Assembly: GCA_026397605.1 (NCBI GenBank)
Contig: JAPLUM010000752.1
Coordinates: 1-46,711 of the forward strand
Length of the DNA stretch: 46,711 bases
Origin: Verrucomicrobiota bacterium
GTDB taxonomy: Bacteria; Verrucomicrobiota; Verrucomicrobiia; Verrucomicrobiales; Verrucomicrobiaceae
Direction: 5' to 3'
The first letter of the stretch is position 1. Each line of letters begins with the position of its first letter. Below are positions 1 through 8,950 of this stretch, piece by piece. The position numbers and the translations under genes are program-made. The notes beneath the pieces were generated by a model. It did not search any database. It was not told the DNA's origin and saw only the letters and a program-made list of their open reading frames with translations.

Positions 1-1323
1 GACGGCGGCACAAAGCATGGAAACCCAGATGAACTTCTCTCTCTCTGCGCCTGCTGGCATCTGATCTGCGCCGATCATGGCCGCAGCTGGGATGGCCACT
101 AAAAACCAAGGTTGCTCCCCAGTAGCCTTGGCCACCATGACGCCGATACCGCTGAACATGGCAATAAGCATATAGACGAGTACAAAGGTGCCGAGAAAGA
201 TCGGCAGTAAATCCTCTGCATTTCGGGTGAAGGGAAGGATCTGTATGAGCGAAGTCATCATCCAGACCGTGCAGCAAGCCAAGCAATAATAGGGGAGGTC
301 AGCAGCGCTTACCACAAGGTAGAAACAAAGTCCAACAAGCGAAGCCATGATGGCTGTGAGCGCAAAGCCGCTAGCCCAACCAGGACTGAAAAGTAAAAGT
401 GGCCGACTCAAAGAGCCGCACTTGTAAAAAGGCACGTAAGCAGAGGGCACGTCATTCAACGGTTCAGTCATGACATCCACAGTCAGGAAAGCGAGGACAG
501 CCATGGCAGCAGCAACCCACCCGTCCTCACGGGTGAAGAGAGAGATTCCCAGCAGCAGAAGAATGGTCAGCACATGAACCGAGCGCTTTTGCCAGGCCAA
601 AGGAGCCGCTGGCGGTGAAATGCGGGAAGCTGCGAGACTCAGAAAAGCATAAATGCACCAGAGTGCCGACAACAATGCCCCGACAACGTATAGCCACATA
701 TTGCCTGGGTCAGAGAAGCTGATCACAGATGATCCTGTGAAGCTGGAGAACATTAAATTAACCACCCCGAAGAAACTAAAGAACAGAGGCACGACGATGA
801 TGAGATTCTTTAACCAAGCTTGTCTGATGGTAGAAAGCATGACCAAGAGGGCTGAAATCACGATACCGATCAGCCATTTCATAACCAAAAAATTCAACTC
901 TAGCACCAGATCCATGCCGCCAAAGACATACCGTGCCACGATGTAAGGCATGAGGCTGAACGTAATGAGTAGCGACTGTAAAGCCACGCTGGCCCATTTC
1001 CCAAAAAGAATGCGAGTGCAGGTGATGCGAGTGAGCATGAGCATGTCTAGCGTGTTCATCTTCACCTCTTCTGACAACGCATTGAAGACTCGAAAAGGCA
1101 TGATCAAACAGAGCACGAGCGTGGCCATGCCATCAAGCATCCAGTGCATGCTAAGACTATTTTCAGAAAGACCCGTGATAAGGGTGATCAGAATGAGCAG
1201 CACATGCATGAGCAGCATCGTGCTGCTAAAGGCACGGGTGCGCAGGCCTTGACGCAGCTCTTTGACGACCATTGGGGACAGGAAATCTGGAAAATCGCGG
1301 AGAGGTGTCAGGGCAGTCGTCAT
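1..1323 (-). CDS. Multi-pass membrane protein, ABC-transporter permease-like (partial, runs off left edge)
   Basis: Not in the ORF track because it is open at the window edge. Reverse-strand translation from ATG at 1323 gives MTTALTPLRDFPDFLSPMVVKELRQGLRTRAFSSTMLLMHVLLILITLITG..., continuing open to base 1 with many hydrophobic segments; 'P(V)VKELRQGLR(T/S)R' is typical of ABC-2-like permeases. Confidence 0.75.
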   Translation of the reverse strand, partial: MTTALTPLRDFPDFLSPMVVKELRQGLRTRAFSSTMLLMHVLLILITLITGLSENSLSMHWMLDGMATLVLCLIMPFRVFNALSEEVKMNTLDMLMLTRITCTRILFGKWASVALQSLLITFSLMPYIVARYVFGGMDLVLELNFLVMKWLIGIVISALLVMLSTIRQAWLKNLIIVVPLFFSFFGVVNLMFSSFTGSSVISFSDPGNMWLYVVGALLSALWCIYAFLSLAASRISPPAAPLAWQKRSVHVLTILLLLGISLFTREDGWVAAAMAVLAFLTVDVMTEPLNDVPSAYVPFYKCGSLSRPLLLFSPGWASGFALTAIMASLVGLCFYLVVSAADLPYYCLACCTVWMMTSLIQILPFTRNAEDLLPIFLGTFVLVYMLIAMFSGIGVMVAKATGEQPWFLVAIPAAAMIGADQMPAGAEREKFIWVSMLCAAV

Positions 1324-1407
1324 GCAGGAGCCTATGAATGCGCCAGCAGGGGGCGATGTGGCAATGCATTTCTCTGGTTGAAACCTGATTCTTCAGGCTT
1401 CACCCAT

Positions 1408-1860
1408 ATGACCATGAAGCAACCCGGCTTCCAAGCCTCTGAACCGAAGCCCCTCGAAGCACCGCGCACGCGCAGTGCTAGGGGTTACCACCGCCCTGGA
1501 AGGTTGCTGCAAGTGGCGATCCTGCTTACCCTGGCCTTCTTTGGCTCACTGGCCTTTCTGACCGGTGCCGCAGGACTGGCGCTAACCAATGAACCCATGT
1601 GGGGCTGGCTGGCGCTGGGGGGCCTGGGCACCTTCACGCTTTGTCGGGTAGCGGTCTTTGTTTTATCCAAAACCCTGACCTGCCCGCTCTGCCATGGCAC
1701 GGTCATGCATGAGAAGCGCTGCCATAAACATGCCAATGCTTTCCGTATCTGGCCGCTCAGCTATCGCGCCTCCGCCGTGATCTCCATCCTTTTTACAGCC
1801 GGCTTCCGCTGCATGTACTGCGGCACCCCCTGGAAACTGCAAAGAACGTCACGCCACTGA
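1408..1860 (+). CDS. Small membrane protein with two CxxC motifs (CPLCHG / CMYCG)
   Basis: Part of ORF 1144..1860; the start is moved to ATG 1408 because the upstream part overlaps the reverse-strand permease. Two TM-like segments followed by CPLC...CMYC. Confidence 0.6.
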   Translation: MTMKQPGFQASEPKPLEAPRTRSARGYHRPGRLLQVAILLTLAFFGSLAFLTGAAGLALTNEPMWGWLALGGLGTFTLCRVAVFVLSKTLTCPLCHGTVMHEKRCHKHANAFRIWPLSYRASAVISILFTAGFRCMYCGTPWKLQRTSRH

Positions 1861-1909
1861 TACGCGGCCTTGCCATGGAGGCCAGAGTAGCGTTTTATGG
1901 AGCATCTTC

Positions 1910-2728
1910 ATGAGTTTACAGCAGTTTCTCTTCCTCGCCGCCGCAGTCGTCTTTGCCGTGGCGTGCCGCACTTTTGAGAACCGCTACGTTCATAAGCTGG
2001 GCTGGTTGTCCCTGCTGGGCGCTTCTTATTTAGGCGGTTACTTTCTCACCGGCAGTCATGCCGCGGGCGCGGGAAGTATTGCCCTATGGTTCATGCTGCC
2101 TTGGGTGGAAATCGTGGGTCGCGTGCGGAAGCTGCGCTTTCCCATGAAGAGCGAGGTCAAACACCGCTTTCCGCCATCTAGGGATCTGTTCCCAGATCTG
2201 GAAGAACTCAGCCGCGAGATCGAGGATGAAGGATTTGAGAAAACGGACGATACCGGCTGGAAGTGGAGTGAGACCCAGCACTTCATGCGCCTGTTTTACC
2301 ATGCAGAACTACGCACGCAGGCCGCTGTAGCCCTGGCGCAGCAGGAAGAATTTGCCTTTAGTTATGTGAGCCTGACCTCACGGACAGATCGTGGTATCAT
2401 CTACACCACAACGAATTACCCCTTTCCGCCGACCATGCAGTTCTCTCCGAGTCACCGCATGAACCGCTACACTTATGCAGACAGCATGGAGGATCTGATG
2501 GCGGAGCACGCCGAGTTTCTGGAAAGTCAGGGACTGGAAGTCACCGACCTCAGCGCTCTGGAGGCTGAGCAACTGCCGACCTTTGTCGAGCAGGACATGA
2601 ACGAGCAGATCCATCATAATATCAGCGTCGGGCTCATCGAGATGGCTGGGGATGGCGAGTTCCGCTACTCTTGGCGTGGCTGCTTTTATCTCTGGTTTGA
2701 GGTCGTAAAGGACATGGTGAAAGTGTGA
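1910..2728 (+). CDS. Hypothetical protein with N-terminal TM segments
   Basis: 272-aa ORF, hydrophobic N-terminus MSLQQFLFLAAAVVFAVACRTF; no family recognised. Confidence 0.7.
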   Translation: MSLQQFLFLAAAVVFAVACRTFENRYVHKLGWLSLLGASYLGGYFLTGSHAAGAGSIALWFMLPWVEIVGRVRKLRFPMKSEVKHRFPPSRDLFPDLEELSREIEDEGFEKTDDTGWKWSETQHFMRLFYHAELRTQAAVALAQQEEFAFSYVSLTSRTDRGIIYTTTNYPFPPTMQFSPSHRMNRYTYADSMEDLMAEHAEFLESQGLEVTDLSALEAEQLPTFVEQDMNEQIHHNISVGLIEMAGDGEFRYSWRGCFYLWFEVVKDMVKV

Positions 2729-2769
2729 GCTTCCCTTGACCTGAGCGGAAGCCTTGCCACATCGGATAG

Positions 2770-3555
2770 ATGCCCCGTATTGATGGCCGTAGTGCCGACC
2801 AACTTCGTCCGGTCGAGTTCGTTCTCGACGTCGCCCCCCATGCCACCGCTTCCGTGCTGATCGCCTTTGGCAACACGCGCGTGATTTGTGCTGCCACCAT
2901 TCAGGAGGAAGTCCCGCGCTGGATGAAATCCCAAGGCGTGCAGGGTGGCTGGCTCACCGCTGAGTACTCCATGCTCCCGTACTCCACGCTGGATCGCAAG
3001 GAGCGCGACAGTAACCGTGGTCGCCCAGATGGCCGCAGCATTGAGATCCAGCGCCTCATTGGCCGCAGCCTGCGCGCTGTGGTGGATCTCAAAAAACTCG
3101 GTTCCCGCACCCTCAACATCGACTGCGACGTCCTCCAGGCCGACGGTGGCACCCGCACCGCATCCATCACCGGAGCCTGTGTGGCTGCTGCCATTGCCTT
3201 CAATCGCCTGCTGGAGAAAGGCAAGATCACGCAACAACCGCTGAAAAAGAAAGTCGGTGCCATCAGCGTCGGCCTGTGGAAGGACGAAGCCCTGCTCGAT
3301 CTCTGCTATGAAGAGGACGCCAAAGCCGATGTCGATTGCAACATCGTGCTCACCGAAGATGGCGACTTTGTCGAGATCCAAGGCAGCGGCGAAGAGGCCA
3401 CCTTCACCCAGCCCCAGCTCGATGCCATGCTCCTCCACGGCCGCAAAGGCGTAAAAGAACTCTGCGCTCTACAGCAACAAATCATCGACAGCGCCATGAA
3501 ACCCGCTGGCGAGACCGATCTGAAGAAGCTTGCGGATTTCTTTGGGAAGAAATAG
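2770..3555 (+). CDS. rph: Ribonuclease PH
   Basis: R.DGR..DQLRPV, FGNTRVICAATI, GWLTAEYSMLPYST, GRSIEIQRLIGRSLRAVVD, TLNIDCDVLQADGGTRTASITGA. Confidence 0.97.
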   Translation: MPRIDGRSADQLRPVEFVLDVAPHATASVLIAFGNTRVICAATIQEEVPRWMKSQGVQGGWLTAEYSMLPYSTLDRKERDSNRGRPDGRSIEIQRLIGRSLRAVVDLKKLGSRTLNIDCDVLQADGGTRTASITGACVAAAIAFNRLLEKGKITQQPLKKKVGAISVGLWKDEALLDLCYEEDAKADVDCNIVLTEDGDFVEIQGSGEEATFTQPQLDAMLLHGRKGVKELCALQQQIIDSAMKPAGETDLKKLADFFGKK

Positions 3556-3591
3556 ATAAAAGCTCAGGAATTCGGTTTTTATCCTAAATCC

Positions 3592-3619
3592 AAGTTTCAG
3601 GTTTCACGTTCCAAGTTCT
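3592..3619 (+). repeat. Heptameric repeat array, left arm (aagtttc aggtttc acgttcc aagttct)
   Basis: Four consecutive 7-nt units related to AAGTTTC, read directly from sequence. Confidence 0.7.
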
Positions 3620-3685
3620 TTGAGTCAGGCCAGGACAGTCCAAAAGTGTGAGGCCCTTCCGTCACAGCGCTTTGGGCTTCAGGGC

Positions 3686-3713
3686 TTGAAACTTTGAACT
3701 TTAAACATGAAAC
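3686..3713 (-). repeat. Heptameric repeat array, right arm in inverted orientation (ttgaaac tttgaac tttaaac atgaaac)
   Basis: Four consecutive 7-nt units; the reverse complement (gtttcat gtttaaa gttcaaa gtttcaa) matches the left arm consensus. Confidence 0.7.
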
Positions 3714-3723
3714 AGATTTTAAG

Positions 3724-4809
3724 TTAAAGACGGACTTTGAATTCGTCTTTTTCCGTCATGTTTTCGGCAAAGGCCACGAGGAGTTGAATCACACTTTCGA
3801 CATCTCGCAGGTCGGCCATTTCGACGACGCTATGCATGTAGCGGAGGGGCAGGGAAACGAGTGCGCTGGGGATACCGTGCTGCTGGGTGAAAATCACGTC
3901 TGTGTCTGTGCCTGTGAATCTTGAGGAGGACTCATGCTGAATGGGAATCTTCTTCTTTCCGGCGACTTCAATGAGTCGCTGAACGACCTCAATGTGATTG
4001 GCGCTCCCATGAGTCAGGCTGGGGCCGCCGCCAAGTGTGACTTCACCATAGCGTTTCACATTCACAGTTGGTGTATCAGTGGCGTGGGTCACGTCTAAAA
4101 CGATGGCCACATCAGGCATCAGTCGGTGCGCTGCCATTTTAGCACCATTCCCGCCGATTTCTTCCTGCACAGCGTTCATGGCGATGATGGTTGAGGGCAG
4201 GCGCTTCTTGGACTTACTCAGACGCGCCATGACTTCAGCGATGATGAAGCCACCGATGCGGTTATCCAAGGCGCGGCCAAACAAACGATGTGGCCCGAGT
4301 TCTTCGACTGTATCCGAATAAACGGCGGGGTGGCCGACACGAATGCCTGCCTTGGCGACTTCTTTGTCGCTGGTGGCACCGATGTCGATCCAGAGTTCAT
4401 GCACTTTAGGAGCCTTTTCATTGTCACGATCTTCGCGGATGTGAATAGCGATGTTTCCGATGATGCCACGCACAGTACCTTTATCCCCGAGGATGTCCAC
4501 CCGGCGCCCGCGTGCTGTAGCTGCATCACTGCCACCGATGCGATCAACGCTGAGGAAACCATCTTTGGAGATGTATTTCACCATGTAGCCAATCTCATCT
4601 GCATGAGCTTCAAACATGAGGCGTTTGGGCTTCTTACTGCTGCCATCCAGCGTGGCCCAGGCGGTGCCATAGGCATCACTTTCGACTCGGTCAGAGAATG
4701 GGCTTGTGTAGTCCACCCATTTCCGCTGTCCTCGGAATTCAAATCCCGTCGGACTGGGTGTCGAGAGGAGATCGAAAAGAAACTTTTTGGAGGCGGATGT
4801 TAGGGCCAT
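3724..4809 (-). CDS. M42 family metallopeptidase (aminopeptidase/endoglucanase-like)
   Basis: LMFEAHADEIGYMVKYISKDGFLSVDRIGGSD, AMNAVQEEIGGNGA, GRALDNRIGG. Confidence 0.9.
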   Translation of the reverse strand: MALTSASKKFLFDLLSTPSPTGFEFRGQRKWVDYTSPFSDRVESDAYGTAWATLDGSSKKPKRLMFEAHADEIGYMVKYISKDGFLSVDRIGGSDAATARGRRVDILGDKGTVRGIIGNIAIHIREDRDNEKAPKVHELWIDIGATSDKEVAKAGIRVGHPAVYSDTVEELGPHRLFGRALDNRIGGFIIAEVMARLSKSKKRLPSTIIAMNAVQEEIGGNGAKMAAHRLMPDVAIVLDVTHATDTPTVNVKRYGEVTLGGGPSLTHGSANHIEVVQRLIEVAGKKKIPIQHESSSRFTGTDTDVIFTQQHGIPSALVSLPLRYMHSVVEMADLRDVESVIQLLVAFAENMTEKDEFKVRL

Positions 4810-4826
4810 AGAAGGTGGGGATTGGA

Positions 4827-6122
4827 TTATTTTTCGATCCGATAGAGAGCTTTGTCAGTTCGCAAATACAGGGTGCTATCGACGGCTATTGGACTCGCCA
4901 TCAGTGCGCCGTCCAAGGTGTTTTGGGAAAGGATTTTGAAGGTCTTATCCGTAGCAATAACGGTGACCACACCTTCGCGACTGGCAAAATAGATTTTTCC
5001 ATCGGCCACGATGGGTGAGGCACTAAATTTGCCGCCTAGCCGCTCGCGATAGTGGGCCTCTCCTGTTTTAGGATCGATGCAACTGACGATGCCTCCGTCG
5101 TCGATGTAGAAAAGCAGATCGTTGGTTAGAATAGGTGAGCACATCTTGGGGGCGTTCTTGGCATTTCTCCAAGCGATTTCGGGTGTTTTTATGCCTGCGT
5201 ATTTCAGGGCGATGACTTGTGATTTCCCGAAGCTAGTGCTGATGTAAACGCGCTCTGCATCTGCGACAGGGCAGGTGCTCATCGAGAAGCCCAGGCCTTC
5301 ATACGCGATCTTCCAGAGTTCTTTGCCGGTCTCTGGATGATAGCCATAAACCCAATCTGCTGCTGAGCTGACGACGACAGGCTGCCCATTCATGGTGACG
5401 ATGAGCGGTGTGCCATAGGCTTTACGCTGTTGTGGACGCGGGTCCATGGTGCCACTGCGATCTTTTTTCCAGGCAACCTTTCCTGTATCGATGTCAAAGG
5501 CGGCGATGAATTGCTGATCGCTGCCATCAAAGTGGGCGATGAGATGCTTGCCATGCAGGATGGCAGTGGAGCCTGGGCCGTTTTCGTGCATGATGTGTAG
5601 CTCCTCATTTTTCCAGAGAATCGCCTGTGTTGTCGTATCCATGCAGATGGTTCCAAAGCTGCCAAAATGCGCGTAAAGACGACCTGAGAAAATCAATGGG
5701 CTGGGTGAGGCGTAGCTGTTCAGTGTATGAGCCCACTGAGGTTCTTTGACATTCAGCACTTCGAGATCTGTCAGAATTACGCCAGTATTTTTGTCCACGC
5801 AAACGACCCGCAGGCTCACGGAGTCGAGCACGGTCAAAGGTTGGTCGCCTGTGTTGCTGGCAAGTTTGGCTTTGGCCTGATCGGCGGTGGCGGCTTTTTC
5901 GATGGCGGTGGTGAGCCAGATCTGATCTCCGACGACGATGGGTGTGGAGTGGCCACGGCCAGGTAGATCTTTTTTCCAGCGGATGCTGCTGGTCTCACTC
6001 CAGGTTTCAGGCAGGGCTTTGGCCGCACTGATTCCCTGTGCGCCTGCACCGCGCCATTCAGGCCAGTTTTCAGCTGAGGCGATGGTGGCGGCAAAAAGGA
6101 GTGCAAAAAATGAGGGCTTCAT
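4827..6122 (-). CDS. PQQ-binding-like beta-propeller repeat protein, secreted
   Basis: Signal peptide MKPSFFALLFAATIASAENWPEWRG, followed by propeller repeats (VYGYHPETGKELWKI, SCIDPKTGEAHYRERLGGKFSASPIVADGKIYFASREG). Confidence 0.88.
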   Translation of the reverse strand: MKPSFFALLFAATIASAENWPEWRGAGAQGISAAKALPETWSETSSIRWKKDLPGRGHSTPIVVGDQIWLTTAIEKAATADQAKAKLASNTGDQPLTVLDSVSLRVVCVDKNTGVILTDLEVLNVKEPQWAHTLNSYASPSPLIFSGRLYAHFGSFGTICMDTTTQAILWKNEELHIMHENGPGSTAILHGKHLIAHFDGSDQQFIAAFDIDTGKVAWKKDRSGTMDPRPQQRKAYGTPLIVTMNGQPVVVSSAADWVYGYHPETGKELWKIAYEGLGFSMSTCPVADAERVYISTSFGKSQVIALKYAGIKTPEIAWRNAKNAPKMCSPILTNDLLFYIDDGGIVSCIDPKTGEAHYRERLGGKFSASPIVADGKIYFASREGVVTVIATDKTFKILSQNTLDGALMASPIAVDSTLYLRTDKALYRIEK

Positions 6123-6146
6123 TGTTGGTTCGAATGGCAGTTTCAG

Positions 6147-7544
6147 TTAACGTCCTATCGCGGCACGTTTACGGCGGTAGTCGTCTCGCAGTTGTTTCAG
6201 CGAGGCTGGTAGATCGGCTTCATCTGTTTCGGGTAGAGGCTCGCCTTTTTGAATCCGTTGGAGCTCTTTCTGAATGAAGGGTAGCTCATCTAGCCGAACT
6301 TTTTCTAGAGCGGCACTGGCTTCGTTTTGTACGGAGGTCTGGTATTCGCTATTCAGACTGGCCAGGGCGTCTTGTTTGGGTAGGGGAATGGGTTTTGAAA
6401 TGGGAGCACTGCCGGTCTCTGGCAGCATCGGTGCTTCAGGTAGTTTGCCCAAGATTTCTGCAGGAATGGCTGGTTCCTCAACTGCGGAGTCTTTATCCCC
6501 AATGACGATCTTATCTTTGAGTAGGTAGGAGACAAAAAGGATGCCTGCTGCCACCCCAAAGATAAGCAGGTGTAAACTAGCGCGGAGGCAGGACCAAAGG
6601 AAGTCGTCTAGTCGTTTGCCGAAGCTCGGCTGGGCACGCTGCACGGGCGGAGGTGGGCGGCCAGGGGCATATCGTGGGGGTGCGTTGAATGGTTGCTCCG
6701 GTGGTGCTGAGATTGCTGGCGCTGATACGGGAGCTACGATGGGTACGGCCTGTGGCAGTGGGGCTGGGCTTGCCGCGGCGGCAGGAGTAGCGTTTTGTTT
6801 TTCGGATCTTAGAGCATTGATGAGGGCCTCTTTGACCTGAGCTGCGTCAGTGAACCGCCTTTCGGTCTCAGGATGTACGCAGCGGCGAATGACAGCAGCA
6901 AAGGTAGGCGGCAGATTTCTTGAAACACGCCCATCTTGGGCTAGGGGTTCTTTTCCAAACATCTCATGAAGCACGGCACCTAGAGCATAAAGGTCGTCGA
7001 TGATGCTGGCCTGGGCTTCATGCAGCCAGGATAACTCTCCCGTTTCATTGGCTGCCATGCCGATGCCGGTGAGCTTGATCTGCCATTCACGATCTACCAG
7101 CAAAGTCTGTGTGTTCAGTGCTCCATGGATGGTATGGTTGTCATGGATCATGGCCAGCGCATCACAAAGCTGAAGCGCTAGGGTGTAGGCTAGTTTGGGT
7201 GTGATCTGGCGCTCGCGGATGAGGTCACAGAGTAGGCGGCCATCCACATGCTCGGTGATGAGGTATAAGTGCCCTACAATGGTGCGCCCAAAGTCATAAA
7301 CTGCGACGATGCGCGGGTGAACCAGGCGTGCTCTTGACCTGAGTCTCTCCATCAGACTTGCGGCAGTATCAACCCCTGGCTCAGCAAGGATACGAATCAT
7401 CACCTGACGATCTAAAGCGGGCTGCCGGGCGCGATAAACCGCGCTTTCAGTCTCGACTTGGATCTGCTCCTGAATGTCGTATTGCAGCAGACTATTCCCC
7501 AGCTCTTCAGCAGAGGGGAAGGCAGTGGAAAGCGGTTCAGACAT
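6147..7544 (-). CDS. Serine/threonine protein kinase-like protein (probable pseudokinase) with C-terminal TM and coiled region
   Basis: Kinase-fold pattern YDIQEQI...YRARQPALDRQVMIRIL...LVHPRIVAVYDFG...LYLITEHVDGRLLCDLI...IHGALNTQTLLVD...LTGIG; TM LLIFGVAAGILFVSYLL. Confidence 0.8.
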   Translation of the reverse strand: MSEPLSTAFPSAEELGNSLLQYDIQEQIQVETESAVYRARQPALDRQVMIRILAEPGVDTAASLMERLRSRARLVHPRIVAVYDFGRTIVGHLYLITEHVDGRLLCDLIRERQITPKLAYTLALQLCDALAMIHDNHTIHGALNTQTLLVDREWQIKLTGIGMAANETGELSWLHEAQASIIDDLYALGAVLHEMFGKEPLAQDGRVSRNLPPTFAAVIRRCVHPETERRFTDAAQVKEALINALRSEKQNATPAAAASPAPLPQAVPIVAPVSAPAISAPPEQPFNAPPRYAPGRPPPPVQRAQPSFGKRLDDFLWSCLRASLHLLIFGVAAGILFVSYLLKDKIVIGDKDSAVEEPAIPAEILGKLPEAPMLPETGSAPISKPIPLPKQDALASLNSEYQTSVQNEASAALEKVRLDELPFIQKELQRIQKGEPLPETDEADLPASLKQLRDDYRRKRAAIGR

Positions 7545-7659
7545 AAGCGGGGGGAGCTATGGCTTTTTGGCGGCTTTCCATGCTCTTGGCAAGCACGTAT
7601 GCACAAGTATCTTCCGACAGCTTTCGCAGTCGGAGCTTGTGGGACCGATAGGCGTGGCG

Positions 7660-8778
<1,119 letters not shown>

Positions 8779-8950
8779 TTATGGACTCAGATCAGCGGCG
8801 GGGCAAGGGCAGAGTCAGGAAGAAAGAGTTTGAGCGTTTGGCCTTGCCTGCGGTCAAAGCTATTAAAGAAACTAATCATCGTTCAGATGAACACATCGTT
8901 ACTTTAGGATTGCCTTTGTTTCAAGATGTCAATACGCTGTCACTACAATT

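Noticed and set aside
653-1252. Short forward and reverse ORFs in the first 1.3 kb
   Set aside because: Explained by the edge-open reverse-strand membrane permease running 1323 to 1.
2686-3438. Long antisense ORF (250 aa, -) opposite rph
   Set aside because: Shadow ORF in a GC-rich coding region; the + strand protein is an unambiguous RNase PH.
4288-4803. 171-aa forward ORF opposite the M42 peptidase
   Set aside because: Shadow ORF; the reverse-strand M42 motifs are clear.
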